This document shows positions 35,950-45,400 of a stretch of DNA of 64,000 bases, piece by piece. The translations under genes and the position numbers were made by a program. Under the pieces are notes generated by a model. It saw only the letters and a list, made by a program, of their open reading frames with translations. It did no database searches and was not told the origin of the DNA. Numbering within the stretch: position 1 is the first letter of the stretch; the number at the start of each line of letters is the position of its first letter. The stretch is taken from contig JBGCGC010000073.1 of the NCBI GenBank assembly GCA_045110475.1, forward strand, positions 1 through 64,000, in the 5' to 3' direction. This stretch comes from Granulosicoccus sp045110475. Lineage in GTDB: Bacteria; Pseudomonadota; Gammaproteobacteria; Granulosicoccales; Granulosicoccaceae.

Positions 35950-38802
35950 TCAAGCGGCTTTGGTCGTCAGCCCGGAAATCTCCGACAATGCCGCTGCCAC
36001 ACGTTCGTAGTCTGAAGCAATGTTGTTGATCAGAAAGTCAAGATCGGCATAATTGGAAGTAGAGAGGCTTGCCTCAACCTCTCTGCAACTTCTGGAGAGT
36101 ATCTCCGCGCCGAGATAGGCGCTGCTGGATTTCAAGCTGTGGGCACTGGCTGAGATCAGCGGATAATCATCGTTTGCAAGCCCTGAGCGCATAGCGTCTA
36201 TAACCTCAGGCGTCTTGGCAAAATACACATCGATCACTTTTTTCAGCAAGTCAGGCTTGCCCGGCCGTTGAAGCCCGCGAATCACGTTGATGGCTTTCAT
36301 GTTGATGATACTGTCGTCTGGCTGTTCGTCCAGCAATTGAGAATCGATGACACCGGTATCCACCGGCCTTGCACACTCATGCAGATCGCTCGATGCCGAA
36401 TCAATGATGCACTCAGCAGTTGCCTCCTTCGGATCATTAATCTCAAGGCAAACATCCAAGGCATCATTGTCTGGTTTCAGATCGACAACGTCACCGCGTA
36501 GATCATCCTCACGATCACCGCTTGGCAGCAGTGCCGGTGTTTTACTATGAGCGCTCTTGTCAAATGGCTCCATTGGCTGACCAACCCACTTCTCCAGCAT
36601 GTGCGATAGCAACTGAGTTCTGACAGGCTTGGACACATAATCGTCCATGCCTGCATCCAGGCATTTTTCACGATCCCCTGCCATCGCATTAGCGGTCAGG
36701 GCAACGATGGGGGTAGGCGCATTGATGGAATTTCCGGCTTTGATCAAACGCGTGGCTTCATACCCATCCATTCGGGGCATTTGGCAGTCCATGAGCACGA
36801 TATCGTACTTTTTGGTTGCACCTTTGGAAACCGCATCTGCACCGTCTGTTGCCAGTTCAACATCACAGCCCAACTGCTCAAGCATACCCATGGCCACATC
36901 CTGGTTGACAGGATTGTCCTCAACGAGAAGAACACGCGCATTAATCGTCGGCAGAGAAGGCACTTCAAAATCAGTGTCCTGTTCGTCTGTTGGTTTCTGC
37001 CCAGTGAGCAGTGGCATCAGGGAGGCCAGAGAGTCATGCAATACCGACTGTCTGGCAGGTTTGCTCACATACTTGTATATGCCCAGACGACGCAACTCCA
37101 TACCATCCAGTTGCAAAATGGCGGATGTCAGCATAATAGAGCGAATGTGCTTGAAGTCCGGTTCCGCCTGAATCGCCTTGGCCAGTTGTATGCCATCCAT
37201 CTCTGGCATGTGCAAGTCAAGGATAAGAACATCGAATCCCTGACCCCGATCATGAGCCGCACGCATGACTCCCAGAGCCTGCTTGCCGCTGGCAACCGTT
37301 TCTACAATCAGCCCCCAATTGGACAGCTGATGGAAAAGAATCGTGCGGTTGGTTTCGTTATCATCCACCACCAACACGTGCGCACCATTCAATGATCGAC
37401 GTCGGGTATTTCCATCCTGCTCGTTAGCGATATCTTCAAGCTCCATGCTGAAGCTGAAACGCGTACCCTCTCCCAATCGACTTCTAAACGTGATTTCACC
37501 GTTCATCATGGATACCAACTGACGGGCAATGGCCAGACCCATCCCTAACCCACCGTGTCCACGGGTATTGGAAGCATCCGCTTGGGTAAATGCCTCGAAC
37601 AGCTTCAGTTGAAGTTCAGGTGAGATACCAACCCCGGTATCCTGAACATCACATTGATAGACTGTTTTACCTTTTTTCTTACCGCCGGATGAGCCTTTGC
37701 GAGTGAGCCTGACAACCACTTCACCTTCATGAGTAAAGGCTATGGCATTGCTGATCAGGTTATTGAGTATTTGTCTGACACGACCCGGATCGCCATCCAT
37801 ATGCTTGGCCACGTTCTCGTCAACGTAGCAGATAAGCTCGATATCTTTAGCGTGTGCATTACTGGCCAGCGATGCACAGACATCTTCAACACAGTCACGC
37901 ACACTGAATCGGCCATGCTCCAGTTGCAAGATGCCAGATTCGATTTTTGAAAAATCCAGTAGATCATTAATGATCGCCAGTAGCGTCGTGGCCGACGCTG
38001 ATATGGAACGCACAAATCGCTCTTCACGTGCAGACAATACACCCCCCAGAAGTAGATCTGTCATACCCATGATGCCATTCATCGGTGTACGCAACTCATG
38101 ACTCATGTTTGCAAGAAACTGGGCCTTTGCCGAATTAGCAGTTTCCAACTGTTGCTTGCAACTGACCAGCTCTCGCCGTAATCGGGCAATCTCATCCATG
38201 GCAATCTGCGCTTGCGCATCAGCATTGGCTTCACAGCGTGCGGTGACAGGGGCTGTCGTACCATGGACGGCTATGTCACCAGTAGCGCTACTCGCCCTGG
38301 CCGAGTGACTCCACGTGTCGTTCTGGCTCAATGAAGCGTCATTCAGCAACTCGCTATTTACAGAACGTCCACAAATGGGCGGTGCAGATTCATTGGTCAA
38401 TCTATCAGCACCAGCGATGTTCGCCGTGCCACGATGTTGTCGACGTCTTAGCACAAAAAGAACAAAGTTTAGAGTAACCAGTGTGGCGGCAGCGACTTCG
38501 TAGCGTGCGGCATCCAGCGTTACCAGAACAAGGGGGCTGATGGCATTTGATTCAATCCATTGAACATCCCACGGCGCGGCACTGAGCTTGTGGCTCACAA
38601 GCGCCACTATTGACATCAGAAATCCGCCAAGGATCACCAGAATCGCAAATGCGCCTGAGCTTCCTGTTGTGTGGCTACCGTTCTTGTTCATCTGGGTGTT
38701 CTCGACTCCATCGGACAGCCTGCCTTCAGTGTTGGCTTTTAGCTTCCTTGGCGTTCTTATCGGCGCTTCAGCTGAAACCTTGAAGCGGGAAATAAAACCC
38801 AT
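35950..38802 (-). CDS. Hybrid sensor histidine kinase with two receivers and Hpt domain (BarA-like)
   Basis: The protein of about 950 residues has two membrane helices (about 51-69 and 101-118) with a short loop, a coiled region, HisKA with FLANMSHELRTPMNG (H235), an HATPase with N-box and DTGVGISPELQ, and G-boxes GGLGMGLAIARQL. A first receiver has VLVVDDNETNR and LILDLHMPEMDG; a second has VLLVEDNPVNQ and VLMDCQMPRMDG. A C-terminal Hpt domain has SASAHSLKSSSAYLG. All phospho-sites look intact. There is no periplasmic sensor domain of any size, so input may come from a partner. It is transcribed away from the neighbouring PhnD-like/kinase operon. Confidence 0.93.
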   Translation of the reverse strand: MGFISRFKVSAEAPIRTPRKLKANTEGRLSDGVENTQMNKNGSHTTGSSGAFAILVILGGFLMSIVALVSHKLSAAPWDVQWIESNAISPLVLVTLDAARYEVAAATLVTLNFVLFVLRRRQHRGTANIAGADRLTNESAPPICGRSVNSELLNDASLSQNDTWSHSARASSATGDIAVHGTTAPVTARCEANADAQAQIAMDEIARLRRELVSCKQQLETANSAKAQFLANMSHELRTPMNGIMGMTDLLLGGVLSAREERFVRSISASATTLLAIINDLLDFSKIESGILQLEHGRFSVRDCVEDVCASLASNAHAKDIELICYVDENVAKHMDGDPGRVRQILNNLISNAIAFTHEGEVVVRLTRKGSSGGKKKGKTVYQCDVQDTGVGISPELQLKLFEAFTQADASNTRGHGGLGMGLAIARQLVSMMNGEITFRSRLGEGTRFSFSMELEDIANEQDGNTRRRSLNGAHVLVVDDNETNRTILFHQLSNWGLIVETVASGKQALGVMRAAHDRGQGFDVLILDLHMPEMDGIQLAKAIQAEPDFKHIRSIMLTSAILQLDGMELRRLGIYKYVSKPARQSVLHDSLASLMPLLTGQKPTDEQDTDFEVPSLPTINARVLLVEDNPVNQDVAMGMLEQLGCDVELATDGADAVSKGATKKYDIVLMDCQMPRMDGYEATRLIKAGNSINAPTPIVALTANAMAGDREKCLDAGMDDYVSKPVRTQLLSHMLEKWVGQPMEPFDKSAHSKTPALLPSGDREDDLRGDVVDLKPDNDALDVCLEINDPKEATAECIIDSASSDLHECARPVDTGVIDSQLLDEQPDDSIINMKAINVIRGLQRPGKPDLLKKVIDVYFAKTPEVIDAMRSGLANDDYPLISASAHSLKSSSAYLGAEILSRSCREVEASLSTSNYADLDFLINNIASDYERVAAALSEISGLTTKAA

Positions 38803-38950
38803 TTGCACCCAATGTCATTTTTATCGACAAGGGCGAGTGAGATAGCGTCTGACGGATCACATATTCGCCGCCCTGTCGCACACCAGACCTTCAGTAATGC
38901 TGCTGTATGCCGTTTGCTAGACGTTAGCTAATTTAACGAGTCCGAACGCC

Positions 38951-40081
38951 ATGAAATTAATGTCCCTCTCCAGAGCCTGCACGCTGGCAGCTACCCTGCT
39001 GGCCGTTACCCTCAGTACATCGGCCCATGCACAAGAAAAGCTACGCTTGAACTTTGGTGTATACAGCGCTAACAAACCGTCCGCCATGGTCAAGGTTTTC
39101 AGGCCAGTACTCAAACAGCTCGAAGTCAGCATGTCTGAAAAACTGCAGCGAGAAGTTGATATTCGTATGCAGATTGCCAAGGACTATGATCAGGGAATAT
39201 CAGATCTGGTAAACGGGCGAGTAGACTTTTCGCACTTTGGACCTGCCTCGTACGTTGAAGCCAAACGCATGAACAAAGATATCAACATCATCGCGGTAGA
39301 GAAACTCAACAACTCCAAGGTCTCCTACGGCATCATCGCAGTGCACGAAGATAGCCCGATCAACACGATTGCAGACCTGCGCGGAAAATCATTCGCCTTC
39401 GGCGACGAAGGCTCCACTATTGGTCGTTTTCTGTCTCAGCTGGAACTTGTGCAGGCCGATATTCTCGCTGTGGATCTGAGCCGCTATGAGTATCTGGGTC
39501 GGCACGACAAAGTCGGTACGGCTGTAGGGGCCCGCGCCTTCGATGCGGGCGCTCTCAATGAAAAGACGTTCAAACGTCTGGAAATAACAGGTGAACCCAT
39601 CCGCGAGCTTGTCAGGTTTCCCAATGTCAGCAAGCCATGGATTTCACGATCCGGCCTGGATGTCGAGGTATTGACCGCTTTGCGCGAATCCCTGCTGTCC
39701 ATTACTGACCCCAAAGTTTACAAGGCCATGAAAATCGATGGCTTCCTTGAGGGTAGCGACATCGACTATGCCGTCATACGTCGTGCAATGGAAAACAACG
39801 ACGCGTTTTTCACCATACGCGACGAAGATTCTGCACAAGCCTATCTGACCGATCGCGTCTCTGACCGGGAGCCGGGCATGCAGGCAGCGGTGGCTGACGA
39901 TTCAACCAGCGAAGTGACTGCTGACGCACAACACGTTGCCGATGCAGCAACGCCGAATTCTTCCGCATCACGCAATATTACCGTCAATATCGAGTTGCCT
40001 GCAGAGCTGTTCACACAAGGGCTCTACGTCGGCCCGGACTCACTCACGATCAACGTCAAGATCCCGCAACCGGCGCAGTAA
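38951..40081 (+). CDS. PhnD-like periplasmic substrate-binding protein
   Basis: The 376-residue protein has a signal peptide ending SAHA-QE near residue 28, and then a phosphate/phosphonate-binding PhnD-type fold: LNFGVYSANKPSAMVKVFRP, VDFSHFGPASYVEA, SYGIIAVHEDSPI and GKSFAFGDEGSTIGRFL. The last 75 residues are an unusual C-terminal extension rich in Ala, Asp and Thr, ending in a beta-like VNIELPAELFTQG. No ABC permease or ATPase accompanies it; instead a hybrid histidine kinase follows 60 bases downstream. It most likely works as a sensory binding protein. The ligand is unknown and need not be a phosphonate. Confidence 0.85.
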   Translation: MKLMSLSRACTLAATLLAVTLSTSAHAQEKLRLNFGVYSANKPSAMVKVFRPVLKQLEVSMSEKLQREVDIRMQIAKDYDQGISDLVNGRVDFSHFGPASYVEAKRMNKDINIIAVEKLNNSKVSYGIIAVHEDSPINTIADLRGKSFAFGDEGSTIGRFLSQLELVQADILAVDLSRYEYLGRHDKVGTAVGARAFDAGALNEKTFKRLEITGEPIRELVRFPNVSKPWISRSGLDVEVLTALRESLLSITDPKVYKAMKIDGFLEGSDIDYAVIRRAMENNDAFFTIRDEDSAQAYLTDRVSDREPGMQAAVADDSTSEVTADAQHVADAATPNSSASRNITVNIELPAELFTQGLYVGPDSLTINVKIPQPAQ

Positions 40082-40141
40082 CACACGCAACGATCGCACA
40101 CGTCCTGATTCAATCGCACCAACTCGAGAGTCCACGCCACC

Positions 40142-42445
40142 GTGTTTGCAAAACTATTCAAAAACTGGCCATTGCGTCAGCAGATCATACTGGTTATGGG
40201 ATGCACCATCCTGGCGGTAGGGCTCTCGGCTGCAGAATTTGTACGCTTTAACGAAAACAGGGCGTTTGAACGCAACTTTCGCGATCAGACTCAAAAACTG
40301 GTCTCAATGCTGTCGGCAACGTCGCTGGATGCAATCCTGAGCGAAGATCGCCCTGTTCTGGATACCACCATCAAGCAGTTAACAGACAACGATGCCGACG
40401 TTGAAGCTGTTTATATCTACAACGAAAACAATGAAATCCTGACTCAGTGGCAACGCAGTGATTACATTGACCAGTCACTGTGCCTGGACTTCTCTCACGA
40501 TGTCTTGCTGGAGGGTGAATCATTTGGCCGTATAGATGTCACCTGGAACGTCCAACGACAACAGGCAGAGATACGCGAATACGCCATAAAGATCTACGTT
40601 TATGCAGCTGGCATATCGCTGGTGCTCGCGTTACTTGTCGTTGGACTTATCAATGGCCTGGTAGTGACGCCTATCCGCACCATTCATAATCACTTGCTAT
40701 TTCTTCAAGCCAACAAGGCCTGCGGTGATCTGGATGTTGTCGCAGCCAGAGAGCTAATGGATCTTGGCAGTTCAGTTAACGAGCTGGGCAGCATTCTTGA
40801 ACTGCGAAAGCAAAAAGAGAAAGAACTGGAAGAGGCATCCAAAGCGAAATCAGAGTTTCTGGCAAACATGTCTCACGAACTTCGTACGCCAATGAACGGT
40901 GTTCTGGGGATGCTTTCCTTGTTAAAAGGCACCAACCTGGATCCGGAGCAAACCGAGCAGGTCAAAATCGCGACAAGCTCTGGTAAAAGCCTGCTAACGC
41001 TGATCAACGACATTCTCGACTTCTCCAAGGTCGAAGCGGGCAAACTGGATTTTGAAAAAATAGAATTCAATCTGGAAGAGGTGGTTGAAGGTTGTGCCAT
41101 TTCCTTATCTGAACAAGCCAACAGAAAGAAACTCGAACTGCTATGCCACATCAGCGGTGAAGTACATCAGATGGTCACCGGTGATCCAACACGCTTGCGA
41201 CAGGTACTCACGAATCTGATGGGCAATGCCGTCAAATTCACTCCTCAGGGACAGGTCGCTGTAACAGTGAAACTTATGGGCAGCACGGACAAGGGCTCCC
41301 GTCTGCTATTTTCGGTAACTGATACCGGGGTTGGGATCGAACAGAATGCACTGGACTCGGTGTTTCAGTCATTCGCCCAGGCAGACGGATCGACAACACG
41401 CAAATACGGTGGAACCGGCTTGGGTCTGGCCATCAGCAGGCGCTTGATAGAAGGTATGGGTGGCAAGATTGGAGTTACCTCTACGGTCGGGGAAGGAAGT
41501 AACTTCTGGTTTGAACTCATTCTCCCATGCAGTGGCGAGACACTGACTGAAATCGCCCAACGTCAAAATGTAGATGCTGCGCACGTGATGTTGATCGAAC
41601 ACAATGCAACGCTGGTCACGCAACTGCAGACCCTTCTCGCCGAACTGTCCCTGGCGACCACAACGGTGGATAGTGGCGCTCACGCACTCGAGGCGATTCG
41701 TAGCGGTATGGACACTGATCAGGCACCCGACATTATTCTTTTTGGAGCAACATTGTCCGACATGCCTGGCGAGGTCTTCGCACGATGCGTAGATGCTGAT
41801 CCGTTGTACGACGGCATTCATCTGGTTCCCATGGCCTACGTCACTGATCAAGTCGCTGAGTTGTATCCACACAAAAACCCACGAATAGCGGCGCAGATTA
41901 CCAAACCAGTGAAACGTTCGGAGCTGGGCGACATCTTGAACCGTGCCATGAGAAACGAGTTCAATGAGACATGCATTGAAGACACACAGAGCACTGCGCG
42001 AAAGCAGGCATACCGCAAGCTGAACATTCTCGTCGTTGAGGACAATGCAGTAAACCAGGAAGTTGCGCTTGGAATGCTGGAAAAAATCGGCTTCAGTGCT
42101 GTTGTTGCAGACAATGGCCAGGATGGGCTGGAGCGCCTCGCCGCAGAGTCATTCGATCTTGTATTGATGGATTGCCAGATGCCCGTACTGGATGGCTATG
42201 CCGCTACCCGGGCACTACGAGAGCGTGAGAATTTACGAAAAGACGATCGATTACCAGTTATTGCCTTGACGGCTAACGCCATGACCGGCGACGCCGAAAA
42301 ATGCCTGGCATCTGGCATGGACGACTATCTTTCAAAGCCATTTGAAGAACACGTACTTGAAGAAAAAATCGTGTTCTGGTTATCAACCCACCTGTCGGAG
42401 CTGTTGGCTGAAGATTATGCCAATGACCTCGATAAGGCAGCGTGA
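40142..42445 (+). CDS. Hybrid sensor histidine kinase with degenerate first receiver
   Basis: This 767-residue kinase starts at GTG. Helices at about 13-32 and 151-173 bracket a periplasmic sensor of about 115 residues. A short linker leads to HisKA FLANMSHELRTPMNG (H245) and an HATPase with DTGVGIEQNAL and GGTGLGLAISRRL. A first receiver-like domain begins HVMLIEHNATLV, but the phospho-aspartate position reads ILFGATLSDMPG, with Gly where Asp is expected, so it is probably inactive. The second receiver, with ILVVEDNAVNQ and VLMDCQMPVLDG, is intact. There is no Hpt domain. A relay to the Hpt of the divergent kinase is possible. Confidence 0.92.
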   Translation: MFAKLFKNWPLRQQIILVMGCTILAVGLSAAEFVRFNENRAFERNFRDQTQKLVSMLSATSLDAILSEDRPVLDTTIKQLTDNDADVEAVYIYNENNEILTQWQRSDYIDQSLCLDFSHDVLLEGESFGRIDVTWNVQRQQAEIREYAIKIYVYAAGISLVLALLVVGLINGLVVTPIRTIHNHLLFLQANKACGDLDVVAARELMDLGSSVNELGSILELRKQKEKELEEASKAKSEFLANMSHELRTPMNGVLGMLSLLKGTNLDPEQTEQVKIATSSGKSLLTLINDILDFSKVEAGKLDFEKIEFNLEEVVEGCAISLSEQANRKKLELLCHISGEVHQMVTGDPTRLRQVLTNLMGNAVKFTPQGQVAVTVKLMGSTDKGSRLLFSVTDTGVGIEQNALDSVFQSFAQADGSTTRKYGGTGLGLAISRRLIEGMGGKIGVTSTVGEGSNFWFELILPCSGETLTEIAQRQNVDAAHVMLIEHNATLVTQLQTLLAELSLATTTVDSGAHALEAIRSGMDTDQAPDIILFGATLSDMPGEVFARCVDADPLYDGIHLVPMAYVTDQVAELYPHKNPRIAAQITKPVKRSELGDILNRAMRNEFNETCIEDTQSTARKQAYRKLNILVVEDNAVNQEVALGMLEKIGFSAVVADNGQDGLERLAAESFDLVLMDCQMPVLDGYAATRALRERENLRKDDRLPVIALTANAMTGDAEKCLASGMDDYLSKPFEEHVLEEKIVFWLSTHLSELLAEDYANDLDKAA

Positions 42446-42452
42446 GGCATTA

Positions 42453-45400
42453 ATGATGAATAGTATAAAGCACACAATCAACGTGCCAGCGTTCAAGTTA
42501 ACGCTCAAGCTGCGAAAGTTGTCGAGCGCTACTTCGCTACTTGTATTCTCAGGGCTGTTTTTACAAACCGGCAATGCTCTGGCAATTCCCTCACCCGATC
42601 TGGTTATCAATCTGTCAGCCAGTGTTGCTCAATTACTTGGCTTGCTGAGTGTCGTGTTCGGTGGCGTTGCCATGTCGGCCAAGAAAAAAGCGGCCAGGAA
42701 GCGCAAGTCAACCTCGATGGGAGGCAAGATTGCACTGGGTGTCGCAGGTGTCATGCTGGTAGGCTCTTTGGCCGCCAATGTATTGCAATACACTGGCTCA
42801 CTGGATCTGAAGAACAAACGACTGCACACGAATCTTGTACGCAAGTCCGTCGAGAATGGCGAGGCGGTTGGCGATGTCAATCTCAAGACACTATCCTTCA
42901 GCGATCAGCTGTCGCACCCACAAGGTGTATCCACTGATACTCTGGCCGAATGGCTGGAAAACGACATACCCGTCAATATCATCGACGTCCGCGAAAACGA
43001 AGAGTTTGAAACCGGCGCAATAGAAGGCGCAGCGCATCTTCGCTATCCGGATGTATTGTCCAAGGCGTCGCTGTTTCCAGACGATGCAAAAACTCTACTG
43101 ATATGCTACTCAGGCAATCGCAGTTCTGAATTGTGCGGTGAATTAACCGAACAGGGCAAGCAATGTAATTTCATGATGGGTGGCTACGAAAAGTGGTTGA
43201 CTGAGTCACGCCCATTATCTTCATCGGTTGATCTGACAATGGAGGATCTACGACAACTACCCGATTTCAAAAACAAGGATTTACTTCTGGACACACCAGA
43301 TGTCCACAAACTGGTGCAGGAAGAGGGTGCAGGCTTTATTGATGTCCGCTACCCTAACGACTTCGTGAAGGGTCATCTGCCAGATGCGGTTAATATCACT
43401 ATGCGGGCGTTGAGTAGTGCTGCCCTGGCTGAACGAATAGCCTCTCTGGAAGACAAGCCCTATATCGCGGCGTGCTACGACAAACGCAGTTGTTTTTATG
43501 GTCAGCTAATTGGCTTGCGCCTCGAAAGAGCAGGGCTTGATTTCCGTGGTCGTTACACGGTGCCTCACGAGTACTATATTCCAAAGAGTAGTAGTCGCGC
43601 ACATGTACAAGCCTGGCAGGCGAATCAGCAACAGCTGACGCTGGCAAGCTTCATCGTCACACCGATGCAGAATATTCTCAACAAGCTGGTTGATCTCACC
43701 GGTCACTATGCACTGGCATTATTGGCTATCGTGTTGATCATACGGCTGATACTTTTGCCATTGTCATTGAAAGCCGAACGCGACACACGCGTTCAGAAAT
43801 CACTGGCTGGACGAATTGCTGACATCAAGGACGAACTGGGCGAACATCCCAGGGCAATGACCGATGCCACCATGCAATTGTACAAGCGATACAAGATCAG
43901 ACCCGTTATCAACATGCTGGCCAGCCTGTTCCAACTGAGCCTCATGTTGCTGTTTTACTCTGCAGTTAACAAGAGCGCTGCTGCATGGCAACATGACTTT
44001 CTATGGTTCAACAAGGCATCCGATCTGGATCCGTTGATGATCATGCCCGTTCTTGCCGCAGCACTGTTCGTTGGCGTTCTTGCTACCCAGAGCCCTGCGA
44101 AAACGGTACGCAAAACCTTGCTTTACGTATTGGGTGGTGTCGCGTTGTTGTGGTTGCTACAGGCGCTAAGTGCAGCAGTCAATCTGTATCTGGCTGTCAG
44201 CATGTTGTTTCTCATACTTCAAAGCGCTGCGTTTAAAGTGATTGGCAACGAACGCGAATGGGATACCGCGGGCGCAGACAAGACCAATTCAATAGAAGAT
44301 ACAGGTCTGGTTCCATTGGCACAGGCACACTATCTGCCAGAGTCAACAGGCAAGAAAGCTGCGCGTTTGGGCGAGCTGATTGAAGCTGGCTACAACGTAC
44401 CCGATGGGTTCGTCTTCACCAGTGAGATTACTAACCGCACACGCACGCAACCCGGCAAACCACTGCTGAAAAAAGCCGAAATCAAGGCACTGGACAAGCT
44501 GTGGAAAAGACTGTCGACCAAAAAAGTTGCGGTACGGAGTTCAGGTGCCAATGAAGATGGCGAAGACAGCAGCTTTGCCGGCGTCTACGAATCCATTCTC
44601 AATGTCACGCGGGATAACCTGGAGTCAGCGGTGAGAGAGGTTTACGAGTCGCTGAGCTCTGATCGATCAGCTGCCTATACTCAAGGTAGTGTTATCGATG
44701 GCCAGACACTCGAAATTGATCAAGGCGGCGTTGTTATCCAGAAAATGGTTCCGGCCGAGTATGCCGGCGTCATGTTCACCGAACATCCGGCGACAACCGG
44801 AGCCATGATGGTTGAAATGGTATCGGGACTGGGCGAGGACCTGGTGAGCGGAAACGTGACGCCAGATACCTACGCCTACGGCAAGCTGACGGGCGATATG
44901 CTAGATGCCGAATCCAGCGTCAATACCCCTGCACCCATCGAAATCGCCCCCCTGCTGGCACTGGGCAGGGAGCTGGAAACCTTATTCGGGAATCCGCAGG
45001 ATATAGAGTGGGCTTATGCTCGTGGCAAGTTCTATCTGCTGCAGGCACGCGACATTACACGCTCGGTTAGTGATGGTGATTCGCTGAAGAGTCTGGCAGA
45101 GAAAGAGCGTCGCAAGTTACTTCAAAACTTGCTGGGCACGCGCAAGCGGGTTCGCAAGAGTGAGCAGATCAGTGCCGATGAGCCGGTCTATGTACAAAGC
45201 GAATTGTCAGAATTGCTCCCACGGCCAACACCACTGAGCGCTGATTTTATGGAGCGTCTGTGGTCAGCCGGAGGTAGTACCGATCTGGCATGTAGCGAGC
45301 TGGGTATTCCTTACAATGTTCACTTTCGCTCCATGCCGTACATCAACACAGTGTTTGGCTGGACATATGTCAACAAGCAGGAAGAAAAACGTCGGCTGGG

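Noticed and set aside
42342..42452. Upstream in-frame extension of the fusion gene
   Set aside because: It lies inside the histidine kinase gene and adds residues unlike a signal region; the ATG at 42453 has GAGG just before it.
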